From: Kribbella catacumbae DSM 19601
GTDB taxonomy: Bacteria; Actinomycetota; Actinomycetes; Propionibacteriales; Kribbellaceae
Assembly (NCBI RefSeq): GCF_000372465.1
Contig: NZ_AQUZ01000012.1
Coordinates: 124,355 to 188,354, forward strand
DNA: 64,000 nt
Reading direction: 5' to 3'
This document shows, in pieces, positions 52,241 through 60,437 of the stretch. The position numbers and the translations under genes were made by a program. Under the pieces are notes generated by a model. The model was not told where the DNA came from. It saw only the letters and a program-made list of their open reading frames with translations, and made no database searches. The stretch's first letter is position 1, and every line of letters begins with the position of its first letter.

Positions 52241-52373
52241 CGGCGGTTCACCTCTCCTGATCCAAAACGCTGGAAACTCCACGGCCTCACACAGTCTGCC
52301 CCGGGCGTGTTAAGCAGACGTTACGTGTTGAAGGAGACATCGCTCGCATCCGGCCCCGCAGTACCGTGGTGGC

Positions 52374-52778
52374 GTGCCCAACAGCAGCCACGACAGGCCG
52401 ATTCTGATCTTCGACGGCGACTGCGCCTTCTGTACGACGAGCGCCCGCTGGCTGCAGGGCGCACTAGGTGGCGCGGTGCCGGTCGAGCCGTGGCAGTTCA
52501 CCGACCTGGCGGCGTACGGGACGACGGCCGAGCGGGCGCAGTACGAGGTGTTGTGGGTGGATCAGGACGGGAAGATCCACGGTGGCGCGCAGGCGTTCGC
52601 GCGCTGGCTGATCCACAGCGGGGGTCTGTGGCGGGTGGCCGGGACGATGTTCACGTTCCCACCGATCCGCTGGATCGCGGCCGGGATCTACCGGCTGATC
52701 GCCAGCAACCGGGACAAGATGCCCGGCGGTACGCCGGCCTGCGCCCTGCCAGATGACAGGCCGCCACATAACAGCTAG
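52374..52778 (+). CDS. DCC-family (DUF393) thiol-disulfide oxidoreductase-like protein
   Basis: 134 aa. The defining N-terminal motif is FDGDCAFCT, with Asp and a CxxC pair, followed by the helical remainder of DUF393. These proteins are predicted to be thioredoxin-fold redox proteins and often sit near HTTM membrane proteins, as here. GTG 52374 lies 6 nt after TACCGT (52362-52367), so it is probably leaderless. Confidence 0.87.
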   Translation: MPNSSHDRPILIFDGDCAFCTTSARWLQGALGGAVPVEPWQFTDLAAYGTTAERAQYEVLWVDQDGKIHGGAQAFARWLIHSGGLWRVAGTMFTFPPIRWIAAGIYRLIASNRDKMPGGTPACALPDDRPPHNS

Positions 52779-52823
52779 AACACAGGACGCGGGATCTGCC
52801 GGAGATGGCCTAGTCTCCTCCCC

Positions 52824-53228
52824 GTGCGGACGATTTTTCACGCGGCTCTGATCGTTGCTGCGATCCTCTGCGCCTCCGACCTGCTGCTCAGCACCGGCCG
52901 GTTCATCCGGTCCATCCAGCGCAAGCGCCCTGCCGAGCTCGACGTGCTCGGCAGGCGCTGGCTGCCGATCCCGGAACTCGGGTTCGGCATGTTCGCGTTC
53001 TGCTGCCCCGGGCTCGTCACGCTCGGACTGACCCACTCCGACGCCGCCCTGCCGACCAAGCAGATCCTGCTCGCCGCGCTCGTCTTCGGGTACGCCGGTG
53101 CGGTGCTGTCCCGCGTCGTGCGGACTCCGGGCCCGGGCGGGCGCCGTTTCCGGCTACGCGCCGGCCTGCTCCTTGGCCTGCCGGCTGTCTTCGGCCTGGT
53201 CTTCGGGCTCTCCGGCGTCGCGGTCTGA
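52824..53228 (+). CDS. Small integral membrane protein, unknown
   Basis: 134 aa. Likely helices: FHAALIVAAILCASDLLLS, LGFGMFAFCCPGLVTLGL, QILLAALVFGYAGAVLSRVV and LLLGLPAVFGLVFGLSG. No known domain. GTG 52824 follows TAGTCT by 7 nt (leaderless-like). The last 75 bp overlap the convergent HTTM gene. Confidence 0.65.
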   Translation: MRTIFHAALIVAAILCASDLLLSTGRFIRSIQRKRPAELDVLGRRWLPIPELGFGMFAFCCPGLVTLGLTHSDAALPTKQILLAALVFGYAGAVLSRVVRTPGPGGRRFRLRAGLLLGLPAVFGLVFGLSGVAV

Positions 53229-54176
53229 TCTGCCCTTTGCCTGGCGGCGCACTGATCGGCGCCGCTGGAACCACGGCACGATCCGCTCCAGCGGCGCGAA
53301 CGCCAGCCAGCAGACCACCGTCGGCAGGAAGTGGATCATCAGGATCGCCGTGTTGGCGACGTGGAAGCCGATGAAGAACAGCGCGCCCAGCAGTTGCCAG
53401 CGGCCCTTGAGCCAGAGGATGACCGGCGAGCAGAACTCCCCGATGATCCCGGCCCACTGCATCGTGTGCAGCATCCACGGATACTGCAGCAGCCACTCCC
53501 CGACCGGATGCGGCCGGCGCACGATCGCCCAGGTCAGGATCGCGCTCCCCGGCCAGCCCAGGGTCCAGCCCGCGCCGCGCAGCTTGGCGACCGCGGACAG
53601 GAAGTACGTCGCGATCACCGAGATCTGCACGCAACGAATCGCCCAGCCGGCCGCCTCGGACCGGGTCTGATCCGCGTACGGCGACACCTCGCGCCGCCAC
53701 TGGAAGGTACAGCCTTTGGTGCCGTGTTTGGTGCCCGGCGCAACGGTCGGCAGCACCCAGAGGGCGACCACGAGCGCGAGGTGGTCGTGGTCGACCTTGC
53801 CGTCGCTCATCCCGATCAGCACCCACCAGGTGAACGCCGGCGCGACGATCCAGCCGGCCAGCCGGGGCATCCGGTTGGCCGCTCCGATCAGGCAGAACAC
53901 GATCAGTACGACGTACAGGGTGGTCGTGTTCGCGACGGACGGCTTCGGGAGCTCGAAGAGGCGGGCCAGGAAGAGCGGCTGGTAGAGGCCGGGATGCTCG
54001 CCCTTGAGCCGGGTGTCGCGGACGAACGCGTGCATGTCGAGGATGACGAACAGGTAGAGGATCGTCCGCAGCCACGCGATCCGGGCGAGCGCGATCTTGG
54101 GGGTGAACCAGTTGGCGACCCGTTGCCCGCGGGAGATCTCCGGCGCGGAAGTGCTCGTCGGCGTAGCGGCGCTCAT
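53154..54176 (-). CDS. HTTM-domain membrane protein (vitamin-K carboxylase-like)
   Basis: 340 aa polytopic protein with the horizontally transferred transmembrane (HTTM) pattern: IAWLRTILYLFVILDMHAFV, WAIRCVQISVIATYFLSAVAKLRGAGW and GALFFIGFHVANTAILMI. The family shares a core with vitamin-K-dependent gamma-carboxylase, but the bacterial role is unknown. The C-terminus is highly charged. ATG 54176 overlaps the upstream stop as ATGA. Confidence 0.85.
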   Translation of the reverse strand: MSAATPTSTSAPEISRGQRVANWFTPKIALARIAWLRTILYLFVILDMHAFVRDTRLKGEHPGLYQPLFLARLFELPKPSVANTTTLYVVLIVFCLIGAANRMPRLAGWIVAPAFTWWVLIGMSDGKVDHDHLALVVALWVLPTVAPGTKHGTKGCTFQWRREVSPYADQTRSEAAGWAIRCVQISVIATYFLSAVAKLRGAGWTLGWPGSAILTWAIVRRPHPVGEWLLQYPWMLHTMQWAGIIGEFCSPVILWLKGRWQLLGALFFIGFHVANTAILMIHFLPTVVCWLAFAPLERIVPWFQRRRSVRRQAKGRSDRDAGEPEDQAEDSRQAKEQAGA

Positions 54177-54658
54177 CGGCGGACCCGCCAGGTCGCCAGG
54201 ACCTCCGGTACCGGGTCGCCAACGACCCGGCCGTCCACCAGCGTGGTGGTGTCGCGGATCAGCTCGAGCTTCACGTACTTCGGTTTGTCCGGGTGCTTGC
54301 GGGCCCAGCCGTCAGCGACCGCTTGCAGCAAGGACGGGTCCTTCACGATCTCGCCGGTCCGCGCCTCGATCTCGGCGCGGGCCACGCCGGCGCCCTCGAT
54401 GTTGAGCGGCACGTCGACCGTCGTACCGGCGTCGGTCCGCGCGGTGATCCGGGTGTAGGTGATCGAGGCGTCGTCGGCGATCATTCCGGCGTACTGCGAC
54501 ATCGGCCCGAACGGCCAGGCGTCGTCACTCGCGCGCACCGACCCGTTGATCAGCAAACCGATCCCGGCCAGGGCCACCAAGACGCGGACGCCCTTGCCAA
54601 TTCTGCCCAGCCGGACGTCCCCAGTCCGCTCCTGCTGCTTCGTCACCACGCCCGCCAT
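54173..54658 (-). CDS. Membrane-anchored protein paired with HTTM gene
   Basis: 161 aa. One N-terminal helix (GVRVLVALAGIGLLINGSVRA) and an exported domain with PFGPMSQYAGMIADDASITYTR, ARAEIEARTGEIVKDPSLLQAVADGW and VKLELIRDTTTLVDGR. Such proteins accompany HTTM genes in actinobacteria. It is translationally coupled (ATGA) to the HTTM gene, so the two likely form a complex (inference). Confidence 0.72.
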   Translation of the reverse strand: MAGVVTKQQERTGDVRLGRIGKGVRVLVALAGIGLLINGSVRASDDAWPFGPMSQYAGMIADDASITYTRITARTDAGTTVDVPLNIEGAGVARAEIEARTGEIVKDPSLLQAVADGWARKHPDKPKYVKLELIRDTTTLVDGRVVGDPVPEVLATWRVRR

Positions 54659-54870
54659 TACACACCAACGTGGAGGTTACCCGGCGTTACTCGAACCAGC
54701 GACCGCGGCTTTGCGCATCGGGGACATCTATGCCCTGCTGCATCGAGGATCTCGGCGATGTCTCGATCCACGCCGTCGCAGGCCTGCAGAGGCTCATGCC
54801 GTCCGCCGGGGTCGTCGGACCATTGACACAGGCGTTCAGACCTACGTAGTGAAGACGCGTAAACAACACC

Positions 54871-55251
54871 TTGAAGCATCAGCGAGCGGTCGGCGTCGTC
54901 TTGGAGCAGTTCGCACAACGAGGCATCTACCTGACGCCTCGGGAGAAAGGGAGTAGCTACCGACTGGACACCAAAGGTCAGAAACACCGCCTCCGGGTGT
55001 TGAGCCGATTCTCCAAGGAAGGCACCTGGCAGTTGGACGACTGGCGCAGGGAAGTCGAGGACGATTCCTACACCATCGTCGTACTGGTGGACTTCACTGA
55101 ACCCAATCCACTGCTCTTCATCATCCCTGCCGACGTGTGGCGCGCCGATGTTCGCGAACACTCGATTACCGACAGGGAAAGCGGCCACCAAGCCATCTCT
55201 CGGGAGCGTGTTGTGCAGCACCTCTACCGATGGAGCGTTGTCGACGCGTAG
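54871..55251 (+). CDS. Hypothetical protein, possible PD-(D/E)XK-like fold
   Basis: 126 aa from TTG 54871 (no clear ribosome site, so the 5' end may be truncated). YRLDTKGQKHRLRVLSRFSKEGTWQL followed by DDSYTIVVLVDFTEPNPLLFIIPADVW is reminiscent of small nuclease-like proteins that keep a beta-meander and W-x-F strand. I do not see a full catalytic triad. Its GC and codon use are less extreme than the neighbours, which fits an accessory island. Confidence 0.5.
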   Translation: MKHQRAVGVVLEQFAQRGIYLTPREKGSSYRLDTKGQKHRLRVLSRFSKEGTWQLDDWRREVEDDSYTIVVLVDFTEPNPLLFIIPADVWRADVREHSITDRESGHQAISRERVVQHLYRWSVVDA

Positions 55252-55792
55252 CGGCACCCAATCGGCTCACGGGTGGTCGCCTGCGGTGGTCTGACCGCCG
55301 GTCGACGCGTCCCCGCAGGTCACGCGCGAGGCCGACCCGGTTGTGCACACCGATGCACTAGCTGCCCTCCCCGTGCGGCCTCGACCTGCTCGCTGCTGTA
55401 CGCCGATCTGTGCCAGGACATCCCATACTCGGTCCACCCGAGGCAGCCCGTGCTCCAGCGTTCTACGCCCGACTGCGCCGATGCTGTGGCCGACACCAGC
55501 CGGCGACACGCTATGCGGCAGTGCTTGAGGCAGCAGGTTCCGGCCGTACCCTCGATACCGGGCCTGTACCGAGCGACGCAGGTCAACACAGAAGACTGTG
55601 CGGGCAAGGTCCATATCCGACAACGACCGATGGACACAACTCCAAACCCGAGCTACCGGCAGCCCGCACCCGGTGGAAATACTCGGAGGAGAGGTAAGTC
55701 CAAAATCGTTGTTGCGGTGGTGCTTGGCCTTCTGGTCCTGATCGTCCGCGCTCCGGGCACTGAAGCATTCAGACGTCCCGTACTTCGCTCCC
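55252..55792 (+). other. Degraded stretch with possible broken membrane gene
   Basis: No intact gene is supported. From ATG 55630 a frame gives MDTTPNPSYRQPAPGG, then RRRGKSKIVVAVVLGLLVLIV, a plausible one-helix membrane start. It then loses protein-like character where the frame of the next gene takes over. A frameshift joining it to 55793-56050 is possible. Confidence 0.4.
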
Positions 55793-56050
55793 ATGGTCGA
55801 AACCGGCGAGGGGCACATCATGATTGTGGGTGCGCCAACCGGCCATGCTCGTCGAGTAGTCGGCGCCTGGCCCACGCCGGAGAGTCTGGCAGATCGGATC
55901 ATCGCCGCCCTCAACGACGCCGCAGACAACGAGCCGGATGAAGCGAAGAAGGGCAAGCTCCGCCGGGCGGCCGAAGCGGTGGCCGGTGTCGGTCGGGACA
56001 TCCTTACTGACGTGACGGCTCAGGTCATCACGAAAGGCATGTACGGCTAG
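55793..56050 (+). CDS. Hypothetical protein, possibly 5'-truncated
   Basis: 85 aa from ATG 55793. It starts VETGEGHIMIVGAPTGHARR and then has two amphipathic helices (LADRIIAALNDAADNEPDEAKKGKL and AAEAVAGVGRDILTDVTAQVI). The helical C-terminus looks like a conserved actinobacterial tail, but I cannot name it. The in-frame reading continues 20 codons upstream without a start (DVPYFAP), hinting that the N-terminus lay in the shifted frame beginning at 55630. Confidence 0.5.
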   Translation: MVETGEGHIMIVGAPTGHARRVVGAWPTPESLADRIIAALNDAADNEPDEAKKGKLRRAAEAVAGVGRDILTDVTAQVITKGMYG

Positions 56051-56112
56051 ATCGCTCAGTTGGTGGGCGGGGCGGGCGCGGATGCAGGGGTCAATACGCA
56101 CGCCCCGCCGGT

Positions 56113-56358
56113 CTAGGTGGTGCGCAGCCGGGCTCCGGTGACCATGCGCCACTCGTTCTGCCGATACCTGCGGGTGGACATCCGCGGGCTGAGAACGCTC
56201 TGCGCTTCCAAGTAGGCCTCCAAGCACCATGGGAGGACATACCCGAACCCATTCGGGCCGTACCCGTCCTCGTCCACGCCGTTGCGGCGTCCCGTCGTTT
56301 CGTGCCGGATTAGCCAGCGGCGAAGCTGACGGGCGCGGACGTTGCGCGTTCTACTCAT
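56113..56358 (-). CDS. Small Arg-rich hypothetical protein
   Basis: 81 aa. The basic N-terminus MSRTRNVRARQLRRWLIRHET is followed by GYGPNGFGYVLPWCLEAYLEAQ and a basic end. It looks like a phage or island accessory protein. ATG 56358 overlaps the upstream gene by 8 bp (ATGAGTAG), so the two are coupled. Confidence 0.55.
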   Translation of the reverse strand: MSRTRNVRARQLRRWLIRHETTGRRNGVDEDGYGPNGFGYVLPWCLEAYLEAQSVLSPRMSTRRYRQNEWRMVTGARLRTT

Positions 56359-56542
56359 CGTCCAGCCACTCCGCGCCGGACGCGTCGCGGTGGTAGCCCT
56401 TGTGGTGACCGTTGACGCAGGCACTACCCTTCATCGGGTTCTCACCATCGCAGCGCTTGCTGGGCCGCAACGTTGGCCAGCCTGTCTCGTTCGGCTCGCC
56501 ACCCCACTCCACCGCAAGGCGCGAAACGCTTCCTGATGCCAT
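56351..56542 (-). CDS. Small Cys/His protein, possible zinc knuckle
   Basis: 63 aa. The C-terminal half SKRCDGENPMKGSACVNGHH continues KGYHRDASGAEW. Two Cys and three His are spaced as in treble-clef or HNH-like zinc knuckles, but no nuclease core is complete. ATG 56542. It lies downstream of the XRE gene (47-bp gap) and is coupled to the 81-aa gene. Confidence 0.55.
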   Translation of the reverse strand: MASGSVSRLAVEWGGEPNETGWPTLRPSKRCDGENPMKGSACVNGHHKGYHRDASGAEWLDDE

Positions 56543-56589
56543 GTTTGAACCGTAGGAGCGCGCCTCGCACCTCAGCTAGACAGTTGCGA

Positions 56590-57447
56590 TTAGATGCGGT
56601 CGGCGAGTTCGTCTTGCATATCGATGATGAGTGCGCGGGCGTCCTTGCCGTAGAGCGCGCACTGATGGAGTAGATCGAACATGCGACCGTACAGGGCTAC
56701 CTCCTGCGGTGCGGTGACTTCGATGCTGGCGGTGGGGGTTTCGAGGCTGAACAGCTTGTCGTCGAACATCCAGAAGCTGACCTGCCCGACTGCCTCGCGT
56801 TGCCGCGTGGAGGGCACGATGCCGACCGAGACGTTCGGCAGGCTCATCACCGACAGCAGCCGATCGAGCTGGCCGGCGAGCGCGTCAGGTTCACAGAATC
56901 TCGTCGTCAGGACCGACTGTTCGAGGACGACGGCGAAGGTCTTGGTGTTGTCGTAGAGCACGTGCTGGCGATCCATCCGAGCGGCAACAGCCTCGTCAAC
57001 GTCGCTCTTGACGTCCAGGAAGCCGGACCAGAACTTGAGAATGGCGCTGGCGTAGCTGCTCGTCTGGAACAGTCCGGGCATGACGCGATGCTCGTAGATT
57101 CGGAAACGACGGGTGCGCTGATACAGCGGCACCGGCTTCAACATGAGTTGCTTCATGCCGGCGCGAGTCTGGCGCTTGTACTCCAGGTACATCGACTCGA
57201 CTGCTCTCGCTTGGGCGGTCAGGTCGGTGTACTGGTCCTCGGCAGAGCACGCAGCGCACCACAGGCGAATGTCCTCGTTGGACGGTGCCTGTACGCCGTG
57301 CTCCAGTTTCGAGACACGCGTGAAATGCCAACCGGTCGCGGCGGCTAGCTCGCGACCGGTCAGCCCGGCATCTTTGCGTATCTCCCGAAGGCGCAGCCCG
57401 AGTGCCTCCCGCGCCTTCCTGGCCGCGTCAGGAGGCGTGATAGTCAC
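56590..57447 (-). CDS. XRE-family regulator with DUF5753 sensor domain
   Basis: 285 aa. The HTH is at residues 15-70 (LRLREIRKDAGLTGRELAAATGWHFTRVSKLEHG). A DUF5753 C-terminal domain follows (RFRIYEHRVMPGLFQTSSYASAIL ... MDRQHVLY ... VSVGIVPSTRQREAVGQVSFWMFDD). This architecture is the WhiJ-like class, abundant in streptomycetes and linked to development and defence-like mini-operons. GTG 57447 lies inside the end of the DUF6879 gene (20-bp overlap). Confidence 0.9.
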   Translation of the reverse strand: MTITPPDAARKAREALGLRLREIRKDAGLTGRELAAATGWHFTRVSKLEHGVQAPSNEDIRLWCAACSAEDQYTDLTAQARAVESMYLEYKRQTRAGMKQLMLKPVPLYQRTRRFRIYEHRVMPGLFQTSSYASAILKFWSGFLDVKSDVDEAVAARMDRQHVLYDNTKTFAVVLEQSVLTTRFCEPDALAGQLDRLLSVMSLPNVSVGIVPSTRQREAVGQVSFWMFDDKLFSLETPTASIEVTAPQEVALYGRMFDLLHQCALYGKDARALIIDMQDELADRI

Positions 57448-57946
57448 GTTGCAGGATGGACAGCGCCCAGATCTTCTCGAAAGCCGTAGAGCACATCTCG
57501 ATGACTGCTGGGTCGGTTGTAGTAGTGAATGCGGTGTTCAGGCCAGACCCGGCGTAGTGCAGGAACACTGCCCGCTCATCATCGAACAGGTAGAAGTCAT
57601 TGCCGGGGATGCACAACTCCGAGACAGATCGTCGCTGCACCCATCGGATATCTTCCCCAGCCTCAACGATGGGCGGGATGATGTCGTAGGTCCAGCGTTG
57701 GTAGTCGCTGAGCGGTTCGGAGATGATCTTGGCGCGCCTCGCGGTTCGGCCGGCTCGGACGTGACCGCGAATCTTCTCGCACCAAGCTTCCAGCCAGGCA
57801 AAGTCGTCCGGCTCGCCTCTTTTCCACTTGGCCATGTGCGGCAGTTCGACCTCGGTGCCGTAGGCATCGCGAGTCTCAAGGTGCACCATGTGGGACTTGA
57901 AAGTGCCGGTGAGGTTGCTCAGGTCGGTCGCGGTGATCTCCTCCAC
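57428..57946 (-). CDS. DUF6879-family protein
   Basis: 172 aa. HLETRDAYGTEVELPHMAKWKRGEP, WLEAWCEKIRGHVRAGRTARRAKII and LCIPGNDFYLFDDERAVFLHYAG identify the DUF6879 family, which is nearly always encoded beside an XRE-DUF5753 gene. The function is unknown; a toxin-like or effector role has been considered for such partners. It is 9 bp from the upstream 66-aa gene and overlaps the regulator. Confidence 0.8.
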   Translation of the reverse strand: MEEITATDLSNLTGTFKSHMVHLETRDAYGTEVELPHMAKWKRGEPDDFAWLEAWCEKIRGHVRAGRTARRAKIISEPLSDYQRWTYDIIPPIVEAGEDIRWVQRRSVSELCIPGNDFYLFDDERAVFLHYAGSGLNTAFTTTTDPAVIEMCSTAFEKIWALSILQRDYHAS

Positions 57947-57955
57947 GCCGTCGCC

Positions 57956-58156
57956 CTACGGGTTCGTGAAGAACGGAATCATGCGGTCCGGGATCTCGAC
58001 CACAGTCTCGCCCTCCGGGGTGTTCAGCTGGGACAGTGCTTCCGGGTCGGTCACGACCCAGCCCTGCACCACCCAGCTTCCCCGGTCCGTCTTGTAGAGC
58101 GTGGGGCTGTTCTCCGGGTAGGAGTTCGGGTCGCCAGCCACCAGAGTGAGCTTCAT
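57956..58156 (-). CDS. Small hypothetical protein, first gene of the DUF6879/XRE operon
   Basis: 66 aa: MKLTLVAGDPNSYPENSPTL, then YKTDRGSWVVQGWVVTDPEALSQL and a hydrophobic acidic end. Proteins of this look are found upstream of DUF6879 genes in actinobacteria. AGGGGA lies about 9 nt before ATG 58156. Confidence 0.75.
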   Translation of the reverse strand: MKLTLVAGDPNSYPENSPTLYKTDRGSWVVQGWVVTDPEALSQLNTPEGETVVEIPDRMIPFFTNP

Positions 58157-58180
58157 GATGATGTTCCCCTGTCTGCATCG

Positions 58181-58251
58181 GTTGCGTGGACTTGCCTTGC
58201 CAAGTCTGGAGTTCCGAGAAGTTGCCTGTCACCGATGTTGCGGAAAGTTGC
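58181..58251. promoter_or_regulatory. GTTGC iterons upstream of the DUF6879/XRE operon
   Basis: GTTGC occurs at 58181, 58221, 58237 and 58247, four direct copies in 71 bp ahead of the operon. These are candidate sites for the XRE regulator. Confidence 0.45.
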
Positions 58252-58464
58252 TAGTCTCCCATGCAGTGCCCGCTCACAGCCTCGCCACGCCCCAGGCCTG
58301 AGCGAACACCGGCTTGTTGGCGGGCTTGCGGCTCCGGCGCGCCAGCACCCCCGCTGAAGCGCACCTGGCGACCACAACTCAGGTCGTATCGGGCCGAACC
58401 AGACCGGTCCTAAGTACTCCAGCCGGAGTTCGTGATGTTCAGGGTGCGGTCGTCGCGTTGGGCC

Positions 58465-58564
58465 GGACCGCCACCACTCACAAACCTCAACTGATCGCAC
58501 CCCGCCAGGCGTGCACAGGCATGCTCCCGCTGGGAAACGGGAGGTTTGTGAGTGGCGGAGGTCC
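58465..58564. repeat. 100-bp palindromic element, family B, copy 2
   Basis: Same arms as at 21869: GGACCGCC + AC + CACTCACAAAC at the left and GTTTGTGAGTG + GCGG...GGTCC at the right (outer right arm imperfect). It spans exactly 100 bp, with a different core that again contains AGGCGTG. Confidence 0.85.
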
Positions 58565-58685
58565 GGGCCTGCCGCCCAACATCACGAACTCTGGCTGTAG
58601 CACCAGCCGAACACTCGAATTCGGCTACCACCTGCCGATTCCCTTATTTATAGGGCGAAACGCGAAGCGGTCTGGTCGGTTTCCT

Positions 58686-58996
58686 AGACTGGCTGAGCGT
58701 CCCCTGACAGAGCAGGGCTACCCCGACCACGACTTCCGGCCAGGCATCAACCCCGAGCGCAAGCTTGGCGGCGTGAAGTTCGCCGGAACGGTCGACGGGG
58801 CAACAGGCGTTTGGTATGCCGCCGGGCACCGGCACAACACGAGGACGTTTCCTACGAGTACGCCGGCCACCCGGAGGCCTTCCCGACGGATTCCGAGATC
58901 TCGCTCGACCAGGTCCGTTCGGCGTTCAAGGAGTTCCTACGCAGCGAACGCCATTCCTCGATCGAGTGGCAAGCCTGGCCAAGGGGCACCGCCTGA
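58686..58996 (+). pseudogene. Imm1-type immunity protein, frameshifted remnant
   Basis: The first frame gives RLAERPLTEQGYPDHDFRPG, then LGGVKFAGTVDGATGVWYAAG. At about 58827 the frame shifts, and PAQHEDVSYEYAGHPEAFPT and DSEISLDQVRSAFKEFL plus SSIEWQ follow in the second frame. Together they are the core and C-terminus of Imm1 proteins, which neutralise deaminase-type polymorphic toxins. No start codon or N-terminus remains and no toxin gene is adjacent. Confidence 0.8.
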
Positions 58997-59166
58997 GGAT
59001 CGGCCGCCCTCGGGAATCACGGGCAGGCGACAAGGCACGCATCGACAAACACCGCGACGAAGGAGCGGCAAATACGGGTGGGTGGGAGCGGCCAGAGCTG
59101 GGAGCGACGGAGGAGCGAGTGGCGGCGGGCGCGTGGGTGCTCGTACGTCGTACAAGCAGGCCGGGC

Positions 59167-59751
59167 TTAGGCCTGTTCGTCGGCCCGCGGTGGGAGGGTC
59201 GGGTAGTCGGCCATCGGATAGAGACCGACAGTGAACCCGTACGTCGTATCGCCCGAGCGCGGCAGCTTGTCGAAGTCGTGGATGACCTGCTCGACCTTCT
59301 GCCAGAACTCCCGGGCCCGTTCCTCGGGGATCCTCGCGTGCCGGATGAAAGACCGCAGCTCGCCGGCGTCGTACGCGGCGACGGATTCCGCGGCCGCGAC
59401 CTCGAAGTCGTTGAAGTCCTGCGGCAGCTCGACGCCGTCCTTGGTGCGGCCCAGACCGACGTAGAACATCCGCGCGGCGCGGCCGTAGTACCGCTCATCG
59501 ATCGCCCGGACGCGGCGGGTCCGGACGACGCGCAGCAGGCCGGCACCGGCGAGCACGTTGACGTGGTGCGCGACCGTGCTCTTCGGGCGTTTCACCGCGG
59601 CCGCCAGTTCGGTCACGGTCGCGGCGCGCTCGTGCAGCATCTGCAGGATCGTCGTCCGCAGCGGGTCGCTGATCGCCCGGACCTGCTCGGCGGTGGTGAG
59701 CTCGATCGTGTCCTCGAGCTCGTAATCCGGGACCTGGGGATTGATCGCCAT
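59167..59751 (-). CDS. ArsR-type HTH repressor
   Basis: 194 aa. The winged helix at residues 20-85 (VRAISDPLRTTILQMLHERAATVTELAAAVKRPKSTVAHHVNVL) is followed by a longer helical domain (FEVAAAESVAAYDAGELRSFIRHARI) found in ArsR-like regulators of hydrolase genes. It is divergent from the dienelactone hydrolase gene across 70 bp containing a palindrome. Confidence 0.85.
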   Translation of the reverse strand: MAINPQVPDYELEDTIELTTAEQVRAISDPLRTTILQMLHERAATVTELAAAVKRPKSTVAHHVNVLAGAGLLRVVRTRRVRAIDERYYGRAARMFYVGLGRTKDGVELPQDFNDFEVAAAESVAAYDAGELRSFIRHARIPEERAREFWQKVEQVIHDFDKLPRSGDTTYGFTVGLYPMADYPTLPPRADEQA

Positions 59752-59774
59752 GGTCCGATCAGACTAACATCGCA

Positions 59775-59782
59775 GAACGTTC
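59775..59782. promoter_or_regulatory. Candidate operator between arsR-like and hydrolase genes
   Basis: GAACGTTC is a perfect palindrome centred in the divergent promoter region, with weak extension (TCGCA on the left, GAGA on the right). Confidence 0.4.
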
Positions 59783-59821
59783 GAGATTTTTGGATCATTC
59801 ATCGCTGAGAGAGGGCCGACG

Positions 59822-60409
59822 ATGGCCGAGATCGTCTTGTTCCACCACGCGCAGGGACTGACCGAGGGGGTGAAGGCCTTCGCCGAGGACCTGCGGCAGG
59901 CGGGCCACATCGTTCACCACCCCGACTTTTTCGAAGGCAACGTCTTCGAGAAAATCGACGAAGGGATCAACTACGCGCGGCAGGCCGGCTTCGGCGTGGT
60001 GAAGGATCGCGCCATCGCGGCCGCCGACGCGCTGGGCGACGGCCGGGGGGATGGCTTGGTCTATGCGGGCTTCTCGCTCGGCGTGATGCCCGCGCAAGAG
60101 CTGGCCCAGACCCGCGCCGGAGCGCGCGGCGCGCTTTTCCTGCACGGCTGCCTACCGGCATCGGAGTTCGGCGACGCCTGGCCCGCCGGCGTCCCCGTCC
60201 AGGTACACGGGATGGACGAAGACCCGTTCTTCACCGAGGAGGACGGCGATCTCGACGCTGCGAAGGCACTGGTCGCGTCCACCGAAGACGCCGAGCTCTT
60301 CCTCTACCCAGGCAAGGGACACCTCTTCACCGACTCCTCGCTACCGGACTACGACGAGGCCGCGGCGACGCTTCTCAAGAGCCGGGTGCTCGCCTTTCTC
60401 AAAAGCTGA
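59822..60409 (+). CDS. Dienelactone-hydrolase-family protein
   Basis: 195 aa alpha/beta hydrolase. The nucleophile elbow is YAGFSLGVMPA, with Ser where classical dienelactone hydrolases have Cys. The Asp is likely in HGMDEDPFF and the His in YPGKGHLFTDSS. The substrate is unknown. It is probably controlled by the divergent ArsR-type gene. Confidence 0.86.
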   Translation: MAEIVLFHHAQGLTEGVKAFAEDLRQAGHIVHHPDFFEGNVFEKIDEGINYARQAGFGVVKDRAIAAADALGDGRGDGLVYAGFSLGVMPAQELAQTRAGARGALFLHGCLPASEFGDAWPAGVPVQVHGMDEDPFFTEEDGDLDAAKALVASTEDAELFLYPGKGHLFTDSSLPDYDEAAATLLKSRVLAFLKS

Positions 60410-60437
60410 CGCTGCCTGGAAGAGCTAGCATCGGCGG

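Noticed and set aside
54658..55257. 199-codon minus-strand frame opposite the 126-aa gene
   Set aside because: The plus-strand product has better hydrophobic patterning and strand-like segments; the minus-strand frame has none.
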